Shown: positions 7,460-14,427 of the stretch, piece by piece
Layout: every line of letters starts with the position of its first letter
How positions within the stretch are numbered: position 1 is the first letter of the stretch
The notes under the pieces: generated by a model
The model's database searches: none
The model's input: the letters and a program-made list of their open reading frames with translations, nothing else
Told to the model about the DNA's origin: nothing
DNA from: Nitrospira sp.
GTDB lineage: Bacteria; Nitrospirota; Nitrospiria; Nitrospirales; Nitrospiraceae
NCBI GenBank assembly: GCA_020697375.1
Contig: JAJFBJ010000031.1
Coordinates: forward strand, 1 to 33,280
Direction of reading: 5' to 3'
DNA: 33,280 nucleotides
Program-made: the position numbers and the translations under genes

Positions 7460-8127
7460 ATGAAGCAGAAACAAGTTACGGAGTTCTCCTTGCCTTCGGC
7501 GGATGATCGGTTGAAACAGCAAGGGGATCGATTCTGTTTATCGGTACAGCGACGGTACTGCTTCGGTACGCCGGTTTTACCATTTTGACGGATCCGTTTT
7601 TTTTGCATCGCGGGGATACGCGCATTTGGGATATGGGCTGCAATCACGGAGCCGGCCATTCCATTCGAGTCACTCCCGGAACTCGATATGGTTCTGCTGT
7701 CTCATCTCCATGAAGATCATTCGATCGCCGGGTCGAACGCTGTTACAACCGACGATACCGATTCTTACCACTCCCCGCGCCGCGGAAGCCCTGCGGGGAA
7801 AGGGATTTCACTTTGCTGTTTGATCAGCTCGGGGAGATTGGGGGACGATACGATTCTATCGATCAGGCTCTGATCCACCTCGGATTAACCAGAATACTCG
7901 GATTCCTAGTGACGATGGACGGCGAACAGGGCGTAGGGCTGCTGAAGATGTTGAAACCGAAGGTGGCGATTCCGATTCATTACAACGACTATACGGTCTT
8001 CAAATCGACATCGGCGGATTTTCAGCGAGAGGTCCGGGATGCGGCATTGGAGACTAACGTGGAATATCTTCGCCATGGCGACACCTATACGTTCGATGTG
8101 CACGCCTCGCCTGTCGCAGGCTTTTAG
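7460..8127 (+). pseudogene. Metallo-beta-lactamase-fold hydrolase, multiply frameshifted and internally deleted
   Basis: Fragments in several frames line up with an UlaG-type (L-ascorbate-6-phosphate lactonase-like) MBL protein. From ATG 7460 (with AAGGAA upstream) the first piece ends at a GGGG run (7523-7526). The frame then changes to give ILFIGTATVLLRYAGFTILTDP; next come EPAIPFESLPELDMVLLSHLHEDH (motif HLHEDH at 7703-7720, the zinc motif), LLQPTIPILTTPRAAEALRGKGF, and finally an intact 3' part from 7813 (LLFDQLGEI, ILGFLVTMDGEQGV, VAIPIHYNDYTVFKS). At least four frame changes are needed. Between GKGF and LLFDQ about 60 residues, which should include the next metal-binding His region, are missing. 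This is best read as a true pseudogene or a poorly sequenced patch; no functional enzyme could be made from it as written. Confidence 0.75.
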
Positions 8128-8208
8128 TCACTCTCGTAGGCCGGCGCCTTGATGCCACGCATTGCCGGCCGCATCGGCCACTTCAGGTTGAAGAAGGAGT
8201 ATCAGTCG

Positions 8209-9063
8209 ATGGCAACTCAACAACAGCCACCGCAACAGCAGGATCGGCGACCCGGCCTTGAAACGAAGATGACTCCCCGCCCGAAATCGGAGGATCCGAA
8301 ACACCATGGGACGGGGAAGCTCGTCGGTAAAGTCGCCATCATCACAGGCGGAGACAGCGGGATTGGACGCGCCGTGGCGATCGCCTTCGCACGCGAAGGA
8401 GCAGACATCGTGATCGTCTATCTCGACGAACATCAGGATGCCAAGGAAACCACCGCATTGGTGGAAAAGGAGGGCCGCCGCTGCCTCGCGATCGCTGGCG
8501 ATGTCGGGACCCCGCGATTTTGCATGGAGTGCGTGGATCGCACCCTTCGGGAGTTCGGCCACTTGAATATTCTGGTGAACAATGCGGCCGAGCAGCATCC
8601 GCAAGACAGTATTACCAAGATATCTACCGATCAACTGGAGCGCACGTTCCGAACGAATATCTTTTCGTTCTTCTATATGACTCAGGCGGCGCTGCCGCAT
8701 CTCGGCGAGGGAAGCGCCATTATCAATACGACTTCGGTGACCGCCTATAAAGGCAGCGGGCATCTCCTGGATTACTCCTCCACCAAAGGCGCCATCGTGT
8801 CGTTCACTCGGTCATTGTCCCAATCGCTCGCCGAAAAGCGGATTCGCGTCAATGCGGTCGCGCCTGGTCCGATATGGACTCCACTCATTCCTTCGACCTT
8901 TCCTGAGGAAAAGGTCGAGACATTCGGCTCCGACGTGCCGTTGAAACGGGCAGGACAACCGGAAGAGGTGGCGCCGAGTTACCTGTTCTTGGCCTCCGAC
9001 GACTCCTCCTATATGACGGGGCAGGTGCTGCATCCGAACGGCGGCACGGTGGTGAACGGGTAA
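8209..9063 (+). CDS. Short-chain dehydrogenase/reductase (SDR), YghA-like
   Basis: A 284-residue classical-type SDR with the glycine-rich cofactor motif TGGDSGIG (residues 46-53), NNAA (124-127), and the catalytic triad: Ser176 (NTTSVTAY), Tyr189 and Lys193 (DYSSTKGA). A PG motif with VNAVAPGPIWTPLIP follows. The N-terminal extension of about 38 residues (Gln/Pro-rich, then KLVGK) is typical of the YghA/YhdF/general-stress-39 type, which reduce aldehydes or ketones with NAD(P)H. ATG 8209 is preferred because AAGAAGGAG lies just upstream; an in-frame ATG at 8149 lacks one. This subfamily is often induced with desiccation and general stress genes, in agreement with the neighbours (hemerythrin, CBS, trehalose genes). 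The real substrate is unknown. Confidence 0.9.
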   Translation: MATQQQPPQQQDRRPGLETKMTPRPKSEDPKHHGTGKLVGKVAIITGGDSGIGRAVAIAFAREGADIVIVYLDEHQDAKETTALVEKEGRRCLAIAGDVGTPRFCMECVDRTLREFGHLNILVNNAAEQHPQDSITKISTDQLERTFRTNIFSFFYMTQAALPHLGEGSAIINTTSVTAYKGSGHLLDYSSTKGAIVSFTRSLSQSLAEKRIRVNAVAPGPIWTPLIPSTFPEEKVETFGSDVPLKRAGQPEEVAPSYLFLASDDSSYMTGQVLHPNGGTVVNG

Positions 9064-9107
9064 TTTATTCACAACACGACCATTCGATACGACGAAAGGG
9101 GGCTCCT

Positions 9108-9719
9108 ATGCCGCGGCGTACGCAGAGCGCGACTCCAAAGTCCACAAATCAGCCATTGTCACTTGATGCAATTCAATTGCTGGAACAGGACCATCGCGCG
9201 GTTGAAAGACTGTTCGGCGAATTCCTTACGTCAGACCAGGGAAGCAAACAGGAAACGGCGCAACGGATTTTTAAAGAACTGGAGGTGCATGCCGCTATCG
9301 AGGAGGAGCTGTTCTACCCTGCCCTTCGGAGCCAAAGCGATCTGAAGGAGTTAGGCGCACTGGAGCAGGGTGACGGCGAAATCGATGGAGAGAACATCAT
9401 GGACCAGGCGGAACTCGATGAGTCCGATGAGGATGAGGAGGAAGAGGAATCCGGAGAGGAAATCGGCGAAGACGTCATCGATTCCGTCTACGAGGATCAT
9501 CAGGCGGTCAAGGAACTCATCGGCCGGCTGAAAGGCCAAGGTCCCGACAGCCCCGATTTCCGGGCAGGCATGGCAGAGTTGAAAGAAATGGTCATGGACC
9601 ATGTTGAAGAAGAAGAGGAAGTGATATTTGCCGAAGCCAAGCTCAAGCTCGATATTAAAACCCTCGGCAGACAGATGCAGGAACGGAAGCAAGACCTCTT
9701 CTTATCAATGGCCTCATAA
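9108..9719 (+). CDS. Hemerythrin-domain protein with an acidic insert
   Basis: A 203-residue helical protein with two hemerythrin-like halves. The first contains EQDHRAVERLF (His29) and HAAIEEELFYP (HxxxE, His61/Glu65). The second contains YEDHQAVKELIG (His131) and HVEEEEEVIF (HxxxE, His165/Glu169). Together these supply the ligand pattern of a diiron hemerythrin HHE protein. The two halves are separated by a strongly acidic linker (about residues 88-126, mostly Asp/Glu with Ser and Gly) that is unusually long. Hemerythrin HHE proteins bind oxygen or react with nitric oxide or iron. A GAAAGGGGG sequence precedes ATG 9108. It follows the SDR gene after 44 bp and precedes a small exported protein by 21 bp, so the three probably form one transcript. 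Ligand function is inferred from the motifs. Confidence 0.88.
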   Translation: MPRRTQSATPKSTNQPLSLDAIQLLEQDHRAVERLFGEFLTSDQGSKQETAQRIFKELEVHAAIEEELFYPALRSQSDLKELGALEQGDGEIDGENIMDQAELDESDEDEEEEESGEEIGEDVIDSVYEDHQAVKELIGRLKGQGPDSPDFRAGMAELKEMVMDHVEEEEEVIFAEAKLKLDIKTLGRQMQERKQDLFLSMAS

Positions 9720-9740
9720 CTTCAATAAAGGACGCAAGGC

Positions 9741-10100
9741 ATGAAACACTATCGGGACACTTCATCACGCAGGGCGCTCTCAGGCGCCGCCATGATCGTA
9801 GTCGGGTCGGTCTTCGTTGTTCCGGCGCACAGTTATGAACCGACACAATCAACCGGTACGGGAACCCACCAGGGAGAGGATGCCTCAATGAACACGAAAC
9901 GCGGCGGAAACACGGGCTCTGGCACAGGCCGCAATGAACACAGCGGCTCGGCCACGGGAGCCGTGCGCGATCCGAAACAGTCGGAACCAGAAGCAGATAA
10001 GAATAAAGGATCACAACAGTTAGGATCCCAATCGAGTCACGAAGGCAAGACAGGTGAAAACGAGGGACGGGGGCAGGCCGGCGTCAGAACCGACAAGTAG
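9741..10100 (+). CDS. Small exported protein, unknown function
   Basis: A 119-residue protein with an N-terminal signal peptide (basic start KHYRDTSSRR, then AAMIVVGSVFVVP and a cleavage site around AHSYE). The mature part is hydrophilic and low-complexity, rich in Gly, Ser, Thr, Glu and Lys, and contains TGSGTGRNEHSGSATGAV, echoing the exported protein at 6957. No catalytic motif or known domain is visible. It lies 21 bp after the hemerythrin gene and is probably cotranscribed with it. It is likely a secreted or periplasmic disordered protein connected with stress tolerance; a role as a surface matrix component is possible but unproven. Confidence 0.65.
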   Translation: MKHYRDTSSRRALSGAAMIVVGSVFVVPAHSYEPTQSTGTGTHQGEDASMNTKRGGNTGSGTGRNEHSGSATGAVRDPKQSEPEADKNKGSQQLGSQSSHEGKTGENEGRGQAGVRTDK

Positions 10101-10169
10101 GTCCATCGTCGGATCAGGCTCGGCCTAAGCTCGTGCCTTGGCGTTGTCAAGATCGGAGTGACCACGAGA

Positions 10170-10204
10170 GCGCCATGGTCCGCCATTCGAGTGGACCATG
10201 GCGC
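10170..10204 (+). promoter_or_regulatory. Perfect 12-bp inverted repeat upstream of the baeRF3-like gene
   Basis: GCGCCATGGTCC (10170-10181) and GGACCATGGCGC (10193-10204) are exact reverse complements around an 11-base loop. The element ends 35 bp before the ATG at 10240. With no T run after it, it could be an operator, a leader hairpin affecting translation, or the end of the upstream transcript. Confidence 0.5.
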
Positions 10205-10239
10205 CGCACCTAAGGACGCATACTGGCACGGAGATCACC

Positions 10240-11382
10240 ATGCCGACTTTATCTCGCGAAGAACTGAAATCGGTCATTGCGGAAGGCCAGGGTCCCACCG
10301 TATCCATTTTCCTCCCGACCCATCGGGCGGGCCCTGATATCCAGCAGGATCCTATTAGACTCAAGAATCTATTAAAGCAGGCGGAGAGTCAATTGATTAC
10401 CGAGGGAAGCCGCTCCGTAAACGCGCGAGAGTTGCTGGCTCCGGTGTCGGCGCTTCTCGACGACGCGGCATTTTGGAGACATCAGGAAGAAGGGTTGGCC
10501 ATTTTCAGGTCCCAGAAGGTCTTTCGCCTGTACCACCTCCCGCTTTCCCTGCAGGAGTTCGTCTCGGTATCGGACCGCTTTTATGTCAAACCCCTCTTGC
10601 CGCTCTTGATCAACGATGCCAGATATTACGTTCTTGCCTTGAGCCAGAAGGCAGTTCGCCTTCTGGACTGTTCGCGGGACCGGGTCCAAAATGTCGAATT
10701 GCCGGACGTCCCGCAGGGAATGCAGGAGGCGGTCCCTGGACCGGCGCCGGAACTCCAGCATTACTCTCGTCCCGTCGGAGGAAACAGCAGCGCCCGTTTC
10801 CAAGGGCATGGTGCCGGCATCGACGATGGCGACGTGGTGAATCTGACCCGATATTTTCACCGCATTCGCGACGGACTGAAGGGCATTCTGAACCATGACC
10901 GTTCGCCTCTCGTACTGGCCTGCGTGGAGTACCTGGCCCCGCTCTTTCGGGAAGCCATGCGCGATCGGCATATCCTGGAGCCGATCGTCGCGGGAAATCC
11001 CGACGGTCTCACGAATGAAGAGCTTCATGACAAATCCTGGTTCATCGCGGAACCTCATTTCCAGGCGGCGCGAACCATGGCCGCCGCCCAGTACCATGAA
11101 GGCATCGCCAAGGGACGGGCCGGCAATTCACTCGACGCGGTATTGCCCGCGGCCTATCAAGGTCGAATCGCCACGCTGTTCGTCCCCTTGGGGGTCCATC
11201 GTTGGGGCCGATTCGATTTCGACAGTCTCGCGTTGGAGGAACATGAGCAGGAGCAGCCCGGCGACGATGATTTGATCGAACTGGCGGCCATGCAAACAGT
11301 CTTACAGGGCGGGGTCTGCTATGCTTCGAAGCCCGAGGAGATTCCGGGTCAGGAACTACTTGCCGCGGTCTATCGATACTGA
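10240..11382 (+). CDS. baeRF3-like (bacterial archaeo-eukaryotic release factor family) protein
   Basis: A 380-residue protein that begins with TVSIFLPTHRAGPDIQQDPIRLKNLLKQAE, the signature of the baeRF_family3 group, which is distantly related to the eRF1/Pelota release factors. Later conserved parts are YYVLALSQKAVRLLDC (a release-factor-like middle domain) and a C-terminal region with LFVPLGVHRWGRFD near residue 325. No GGQ motif is visible, so it is not a stop-codon release factor. Members are thought to act in ribosome rescue or stress but have not been well studied. The start at ATG 10240 follows CGGAGATC, and an in-frame ATG at 10198 lies within the hairpin (10170-10204) and is less likely. 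Its neighbour is a ribosome-hibernation-type protein, which supports a link with translation. Confidence 0.75.
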   Translation: MPTLSREELKSVIAEGQGPTVSIFLPTHRAGPDIQQDPIRLKNLLKQAESQLITEGSRSVNARELLAPVSALLDDAAFWRHQEEGLAIFRSQKVFRLYHLPLSLQEFVSVSDRFYVKPLLPLLINDARYYVLALSQKAVRLLDCSRDRVQNVELPDVPQGMQEAVPGPAPELQHYSRPVGGNSSARFQGHGAGIDDGDVVNLTRYFHRIRDGLKGILNHDRSPLVLACVEYLAPLFREAMRDRHILEPIVAGNPDGLTNEELHDKSWFIAEPHFQAARTMAAAQYHEGIAKGRAGNSLDAVLPAAYQGRIATLFVPLGVHRWGRFDFDSLALEEHEQEQPGDDDLIELAAMQTVLQGGVCYASKPEEIPGQELLAAVYRY

Positions 11383-11433
11383 CAATGATTCCCTGCTGCG
11401 GATGTCATCAGGGACCAGCTTCGGGAGGGTGAT

Positions 11434-11994
11434 ATGGATCTGCAGATTGAAGGACGCCATACGGGCGTGACGGCGGAATGGAGGGCTGACATCGAGGCGC
11501 GCGTGGCGGACCTCCATCCAGGAAAGGACATCACGCATGTCCGGGTCACCCTCACAAAGCACGATCACCGCAAAGCGGAAGATTCATACGATGTTGTGAT
11601 CGTCGTACATATCCCTGGGCATACCATTACGGCGAGAAAACAGCAGAACAGTTTCGATGAAGCCATCCGGGATACGTTTGCCGCGATAAAAACCGAACTG
11701 GACAAAATACGGGAGAAACGCGCCTCGCATGAGGTCCGGACCAGCGCGCCGCCGGAGAGAGGCATTGTGAGCAAGATTTTCCGGGACGAAGGCTATGGAT
11801 TCATTACCATGGAAGACGGCAGGGAAGTCTATTTTCACCGGAACGCGGTCCATGATATCGCCTTTGAAGAGATCGAGGATGGATTGGAAGTCAGCCTCAA
11901 TGTCGGACCGGGTGACAAAGGACCCCAGGCGACCACCGTGAACCCCGTGCCTTCGGTCACGCAGTTGTATAGCGATAAAGGTTCGACCACATAA
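11434..11994 (+). CDS. HPF/RaiA-type ribosome-associated protein fused to a cold-shock domain
   Basis: A 186-residue two-domain protein. Residues about 1-95 match the S30AE (HPF/RaiA) fold: a beta strand DLQIEGRH, a helix with a tryptophan, VRVTLTKHDHRKAEDSYDVVIVVHIPGHTITARK and a second long helix (DEAIRDTFAAIKTELDKIRE). Residues about 107-170 form a cold-shock RNA-binding domain with GYGFIT (RNP1, 120-125) and EVYFHRNAV (RNP2, 131-139). The first domain would bind the small ribosomal subunit and silence translation in stationary phase; the second would bind single-stranded RNA. GGGAGG lies nine bases before ATG 11434. It follows the baeRF3-like gene after 51 bp and is likely in the same transcript. 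Confidence 0.88.
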   Translation: MDLQIEGRHTGVTAEWRADIEARVADLHPGKDITHVRVTLTKHDHRKAEDSYDVVIVVHIPGHTITARKQQNSFDEAIRDTFAAIKTELDKIREKRASHEVRTSAPPERGIVSKIFRDEGYGFITMEDGREVYFHRNAVHDIAFEEIEDGLEVSLNVGPGDKGPQATTVNPVPSVTQLYSDKGSTT

Positions 11995-12030
11995 GCCGCC
12001 GACCTGATGCCTACGCCGCAAGATCCCAAG

Positions 12031-12063
12031 TTCACGCAGCTATGCCTCCACCATTTGCGTGAA
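12031..12063 (+). promoter_or_regulatory. Inverted repeat between the HPF-CSD gene and glgX
   Basis: TTCACGCA (12031-12038) and TGCGTGAA (12056-12063) are reverse complements with a 17-base loop. It lies in the 175-bp gap before glgX. It may be a weak terminator or an operator; nothing else is obvious there. Confidence 0.3.
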
Positions 12064-12169
12064 TACTGCTCGTCTCCCGAAGATCATCACGGGAATTTTC
12101 CCCGGGCTTCCGCTCCTTCGCCGACATGCTCACAGCATGGCCCGATATGAACCTGAAAGGCCACGACAC

Positions 12170-14395
12170 ATGAATGAACCGGACAAGCTCATCAAGCAAT
12201 GGCCTGGTTCCTCCTATCCGCTTGGCGCTACATGGAACGGCAAAGGCGTGAACTTCGCTCTCTTTTCGGAGTACGCCACGAAAGTGGAACTCTGTTTGTT
12301 CGATTCGCCGGATGCTGCAAAGGAAACGGAGCGAATCCGATTCACCGAATATACGGATCATGTATGGCATGCGTACCTGCCGGAGGTGTTACCCGGGCAG
12401 CTATACGGTTATCGGGTGCATGGCCCCTATGATCCTTCGAAAGGGGACCGTTTCAATCATAATAAGGTGCTTCTTGATCCCTATGCCAAAGCAATCGGAC
12501 GGGATGTCAAATGGGCGGACGAAGTCTTTGGTTACCGTCTCGGTGACCAGGAAAGTGACCTCTCTTTCGACGATCGAGACAGCGCGGCCTATGCGCCACT
12601 GGCTATGGTGGTGGATACGGCCTTTACCTGGGGCAATGATCGGTCCCCACGCACGCCCTGGCATAAAACCATCGTCTATGAAATGCATGTGAAGGGCTTT
12701 ACTCAGTTGCACCCGGCCCTGCCACAGGCGCTGCGCGGCACGTATGCCGGGCTGGCTTCGGAATCGGTCATCAAGCATCTGGTCAATCTCGGTATCACTG
12801 CCGTCGAATTGGAGCCCGTGCATTATTTCCTGGACGACCGGCATTTGCTCGAACGTGGGCTCAAGAATTACTGGGGGTACAATACACTCGGCTATTTCGC
12901 CCCTGTCGGCCGCTACGCCGCCACGCATATACAGCAAGACGCCGTTCAGCAGTTCAAAATGATGGTCGCGGCGCTGCATCAAGCCGGAATCGAAGTCATT
13001 CTCGACGTCGTCTACAACCACACGGCCGAGGGCAACCATCTGGGCCCGACGCTCTCCATGCGAGGCATTGATAACAGCGCCTATTACAAGCTTTCCGAAC
13101 AAGACCGTCGCTATAACATGGACTATACGGGCACCGGCAATTCCCTCAATGTCCGACATCCGCGAACGCTCCAGCTCATTATGGACAGCTTGCGATATTG
13201 GGTCACCGACATGCACGTGGACGGGTTTCGCTTCGATTTGGCGAGTACCTTGGCCAGGGGGCTCTACGAGGTCGACCGGCTGGGCGCCTTCTTTGACATC
13301 ATCCATCAAGATCCGGTTCTTTCTCAAGTGAAGCTGATCGCCGAGCCGTGGGATGTGGGAGAGGGAGGCTATCAAGTTGGAAACTTTCCCGTCCTCTGGA
13401 GTGAGTGGAACGGAATTTATCGGGATAACATCCGCAGGTTTTGGAAAGGTGATAGCGGGCTGCTGTCCGACTTCGCCACTCGCCTCACCGGCAGCAGCGA
13501 TCTATATAAAGACGACGGACGGAAGCCTTACGCCAGTATCAATTTCGTCACCTGTCATGACGGATTCACCCTGCAAGATTTGGTGAGTTACAACGAAAAA
13601 CATAATGACGCCAATGGTGAAAATAATCAGGACGGCGCAAATGACAACAATAGCTGGAATTGCGGCGTTGAAGGACCAACCGATGATCCGTCCATCAATG
13701 CATTGCGAGCTCAACAAAGACGCAATTTCATGACGACCTTGCTTCTCTCCGCAGGCGTCCCCATGGTTCTGGCGGGCGACGAGATCGGCCATACGCAAGG
13801 AGGCAACAACAATACGTACTGTCAGGACAATGAAACGACCTGGATTGACTGGAATATGACGGAGGAGCAACGGTCGTTTCTGGAGTTTGTCCGAGCGGTG
13901 ATCGCCGTCCGCCGGACACAACCGGTATTCCAGCGCCGAAAATTTTTTGAAGGCCGCTGCGTCGAAGGCGCCGACGTGCCGGACATTTCGTGGTTCCAGC
14001 CATCAGGCGAAGAAATGACCGATGAGGCGTGGAATGCAGGGTTCGGTCAATGCCTGGGCGTCCGGCTGCCGGGCGACTTGATCGGGGATGTCGATGAACG
14101 AGGCGAACCGATCGCCGGAGATTCCATTGTGCTGCTCGTCAATGCACACTATGAGTCCATACCATTTACGGTGCCCTCACAGAACGAAGGCCAAGAATGG
14201 GACCGATTGATTGATACGTCCGATCCGTCGGGTGGACAAGTGAACTATAGAGGAAATCAACAGTATGAGCTAAAGGGACGATCGATCGCCGTCTTGCGGG
14301 CGAAACCTTTTTCCATCCAAGGCGCTTCCATGCCGGCGACACCCGGTATAGAGGAACGAAAACCCAGGACATCCCAGCAGGTGACCGAGTCCTGA
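12170..14395 (+). CDS. glgX: Glycogen debranching enzyme GlgX (isoamylase type, GH13_11)
   Basis: A 741-residue enzyme that hydrolyses alpha-1,6 branch points in glycogen and limit dextrins. The N-terminal CBM48-like domain (about residues 8-110) is followed by the catalytic barrel. The four conserved GH13 regions are visible: [18 protein letters not shown] (nucleophile Asp356), LIAEPWD (acid/base Glu392) and TCHDGF (His463, Asp464). The TGTGNSLN loop and WNCG are hallmarks of the GlgX/isoamylase group. The start at ATG 12170 is favoured because AAGG lies nine bases upstream; earlier in-frame ATGs lack sites and would add a non-conserved segment. It is followed after 32 bp by treY, and the pair is likely one operon that turns glycogen into linear maltooligosaccharides and then into maltooligosyl trehalose. 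Confidence 0.95.
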   Translation: MNEPDKLIKQWPGSSYPLGATWNGKGVNFALFSEYATKVELCLFDSPDAAKETERIRFTEYTDHVWHAYLPEVLPGQLYGYRVHGPYDPSKGDRFNHNKVLLDPYAKAIGRDVKWADEVFGYRLGDQESDLSFDDRDSAAYAPLAMVVDTAFTWGNDRSPRTPWHKTIVYEMHVKGFTQLHPALPQALRGTYAGLASESVIKHLVNLGITAVELEPVHYFLDDRHLLERGLKNYWGYNTLGYFAPVGRYAATHIQQDAVQQFKMMVAALHQAGIEVILDVVYNHTAEGNHLGPTLSMRGIDNSAYYKLSEQDRRYNMDYTGTGNSLNVRHPRTLQLIMDSLRYWVTDMHVDGFRFDLASTLARGLYEVDRLGAFFDIIHQDPVLSQVKLIAEPWDVGEGGYQVGNFPVLWSEWNGIYRDNIRRFWKGDSGLLSDFATRLTGSSDLYKDDGRKPYASINFVTCHDGFTLQDLVSYNEKHNDANGENNQDGANDNNSWNCGVEGPTDDPSINALRAQQRRNFMTTLLLSAGVPMVLAGDEIGHTQGGNNNTYCQDNETTWIDWNMTEEQRSFLEFVRAVIAVRRTQPVFQRRKFFEGRCVEGADVPDISWFQPSGEEMTDEAWNAGFGQCLGVRLPGDLIGDVDERGEPIAGDSIVLLVNAHYESIPFTVPSQNEGQEWDRLIDTSDPSGGQVNYRGNQQYELKGRSIAVLRAKPFSIQGASMPATPGIEERKPRTSQQVTES

Positions 14396-14427
14396 TTTAC
14401 GCCTGAAGGTACATTGGAAGGACTCTC

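Noticed and set aside
10224..10242. TGGCACG just before the baeRF3-like start, like a -24 box
   Set aside because: The GC needed 10 bases after the GG is missing (AC instead), and the position overlaps the ribosome site. It is not accepted as a sigma-54 promoter.
12401..13375. Long minus-strand ORF opposite glgX
   Set aside because: Same reason: it is antisense to conserved catalytic motifs and has no recognisable protein features or ribosome site.
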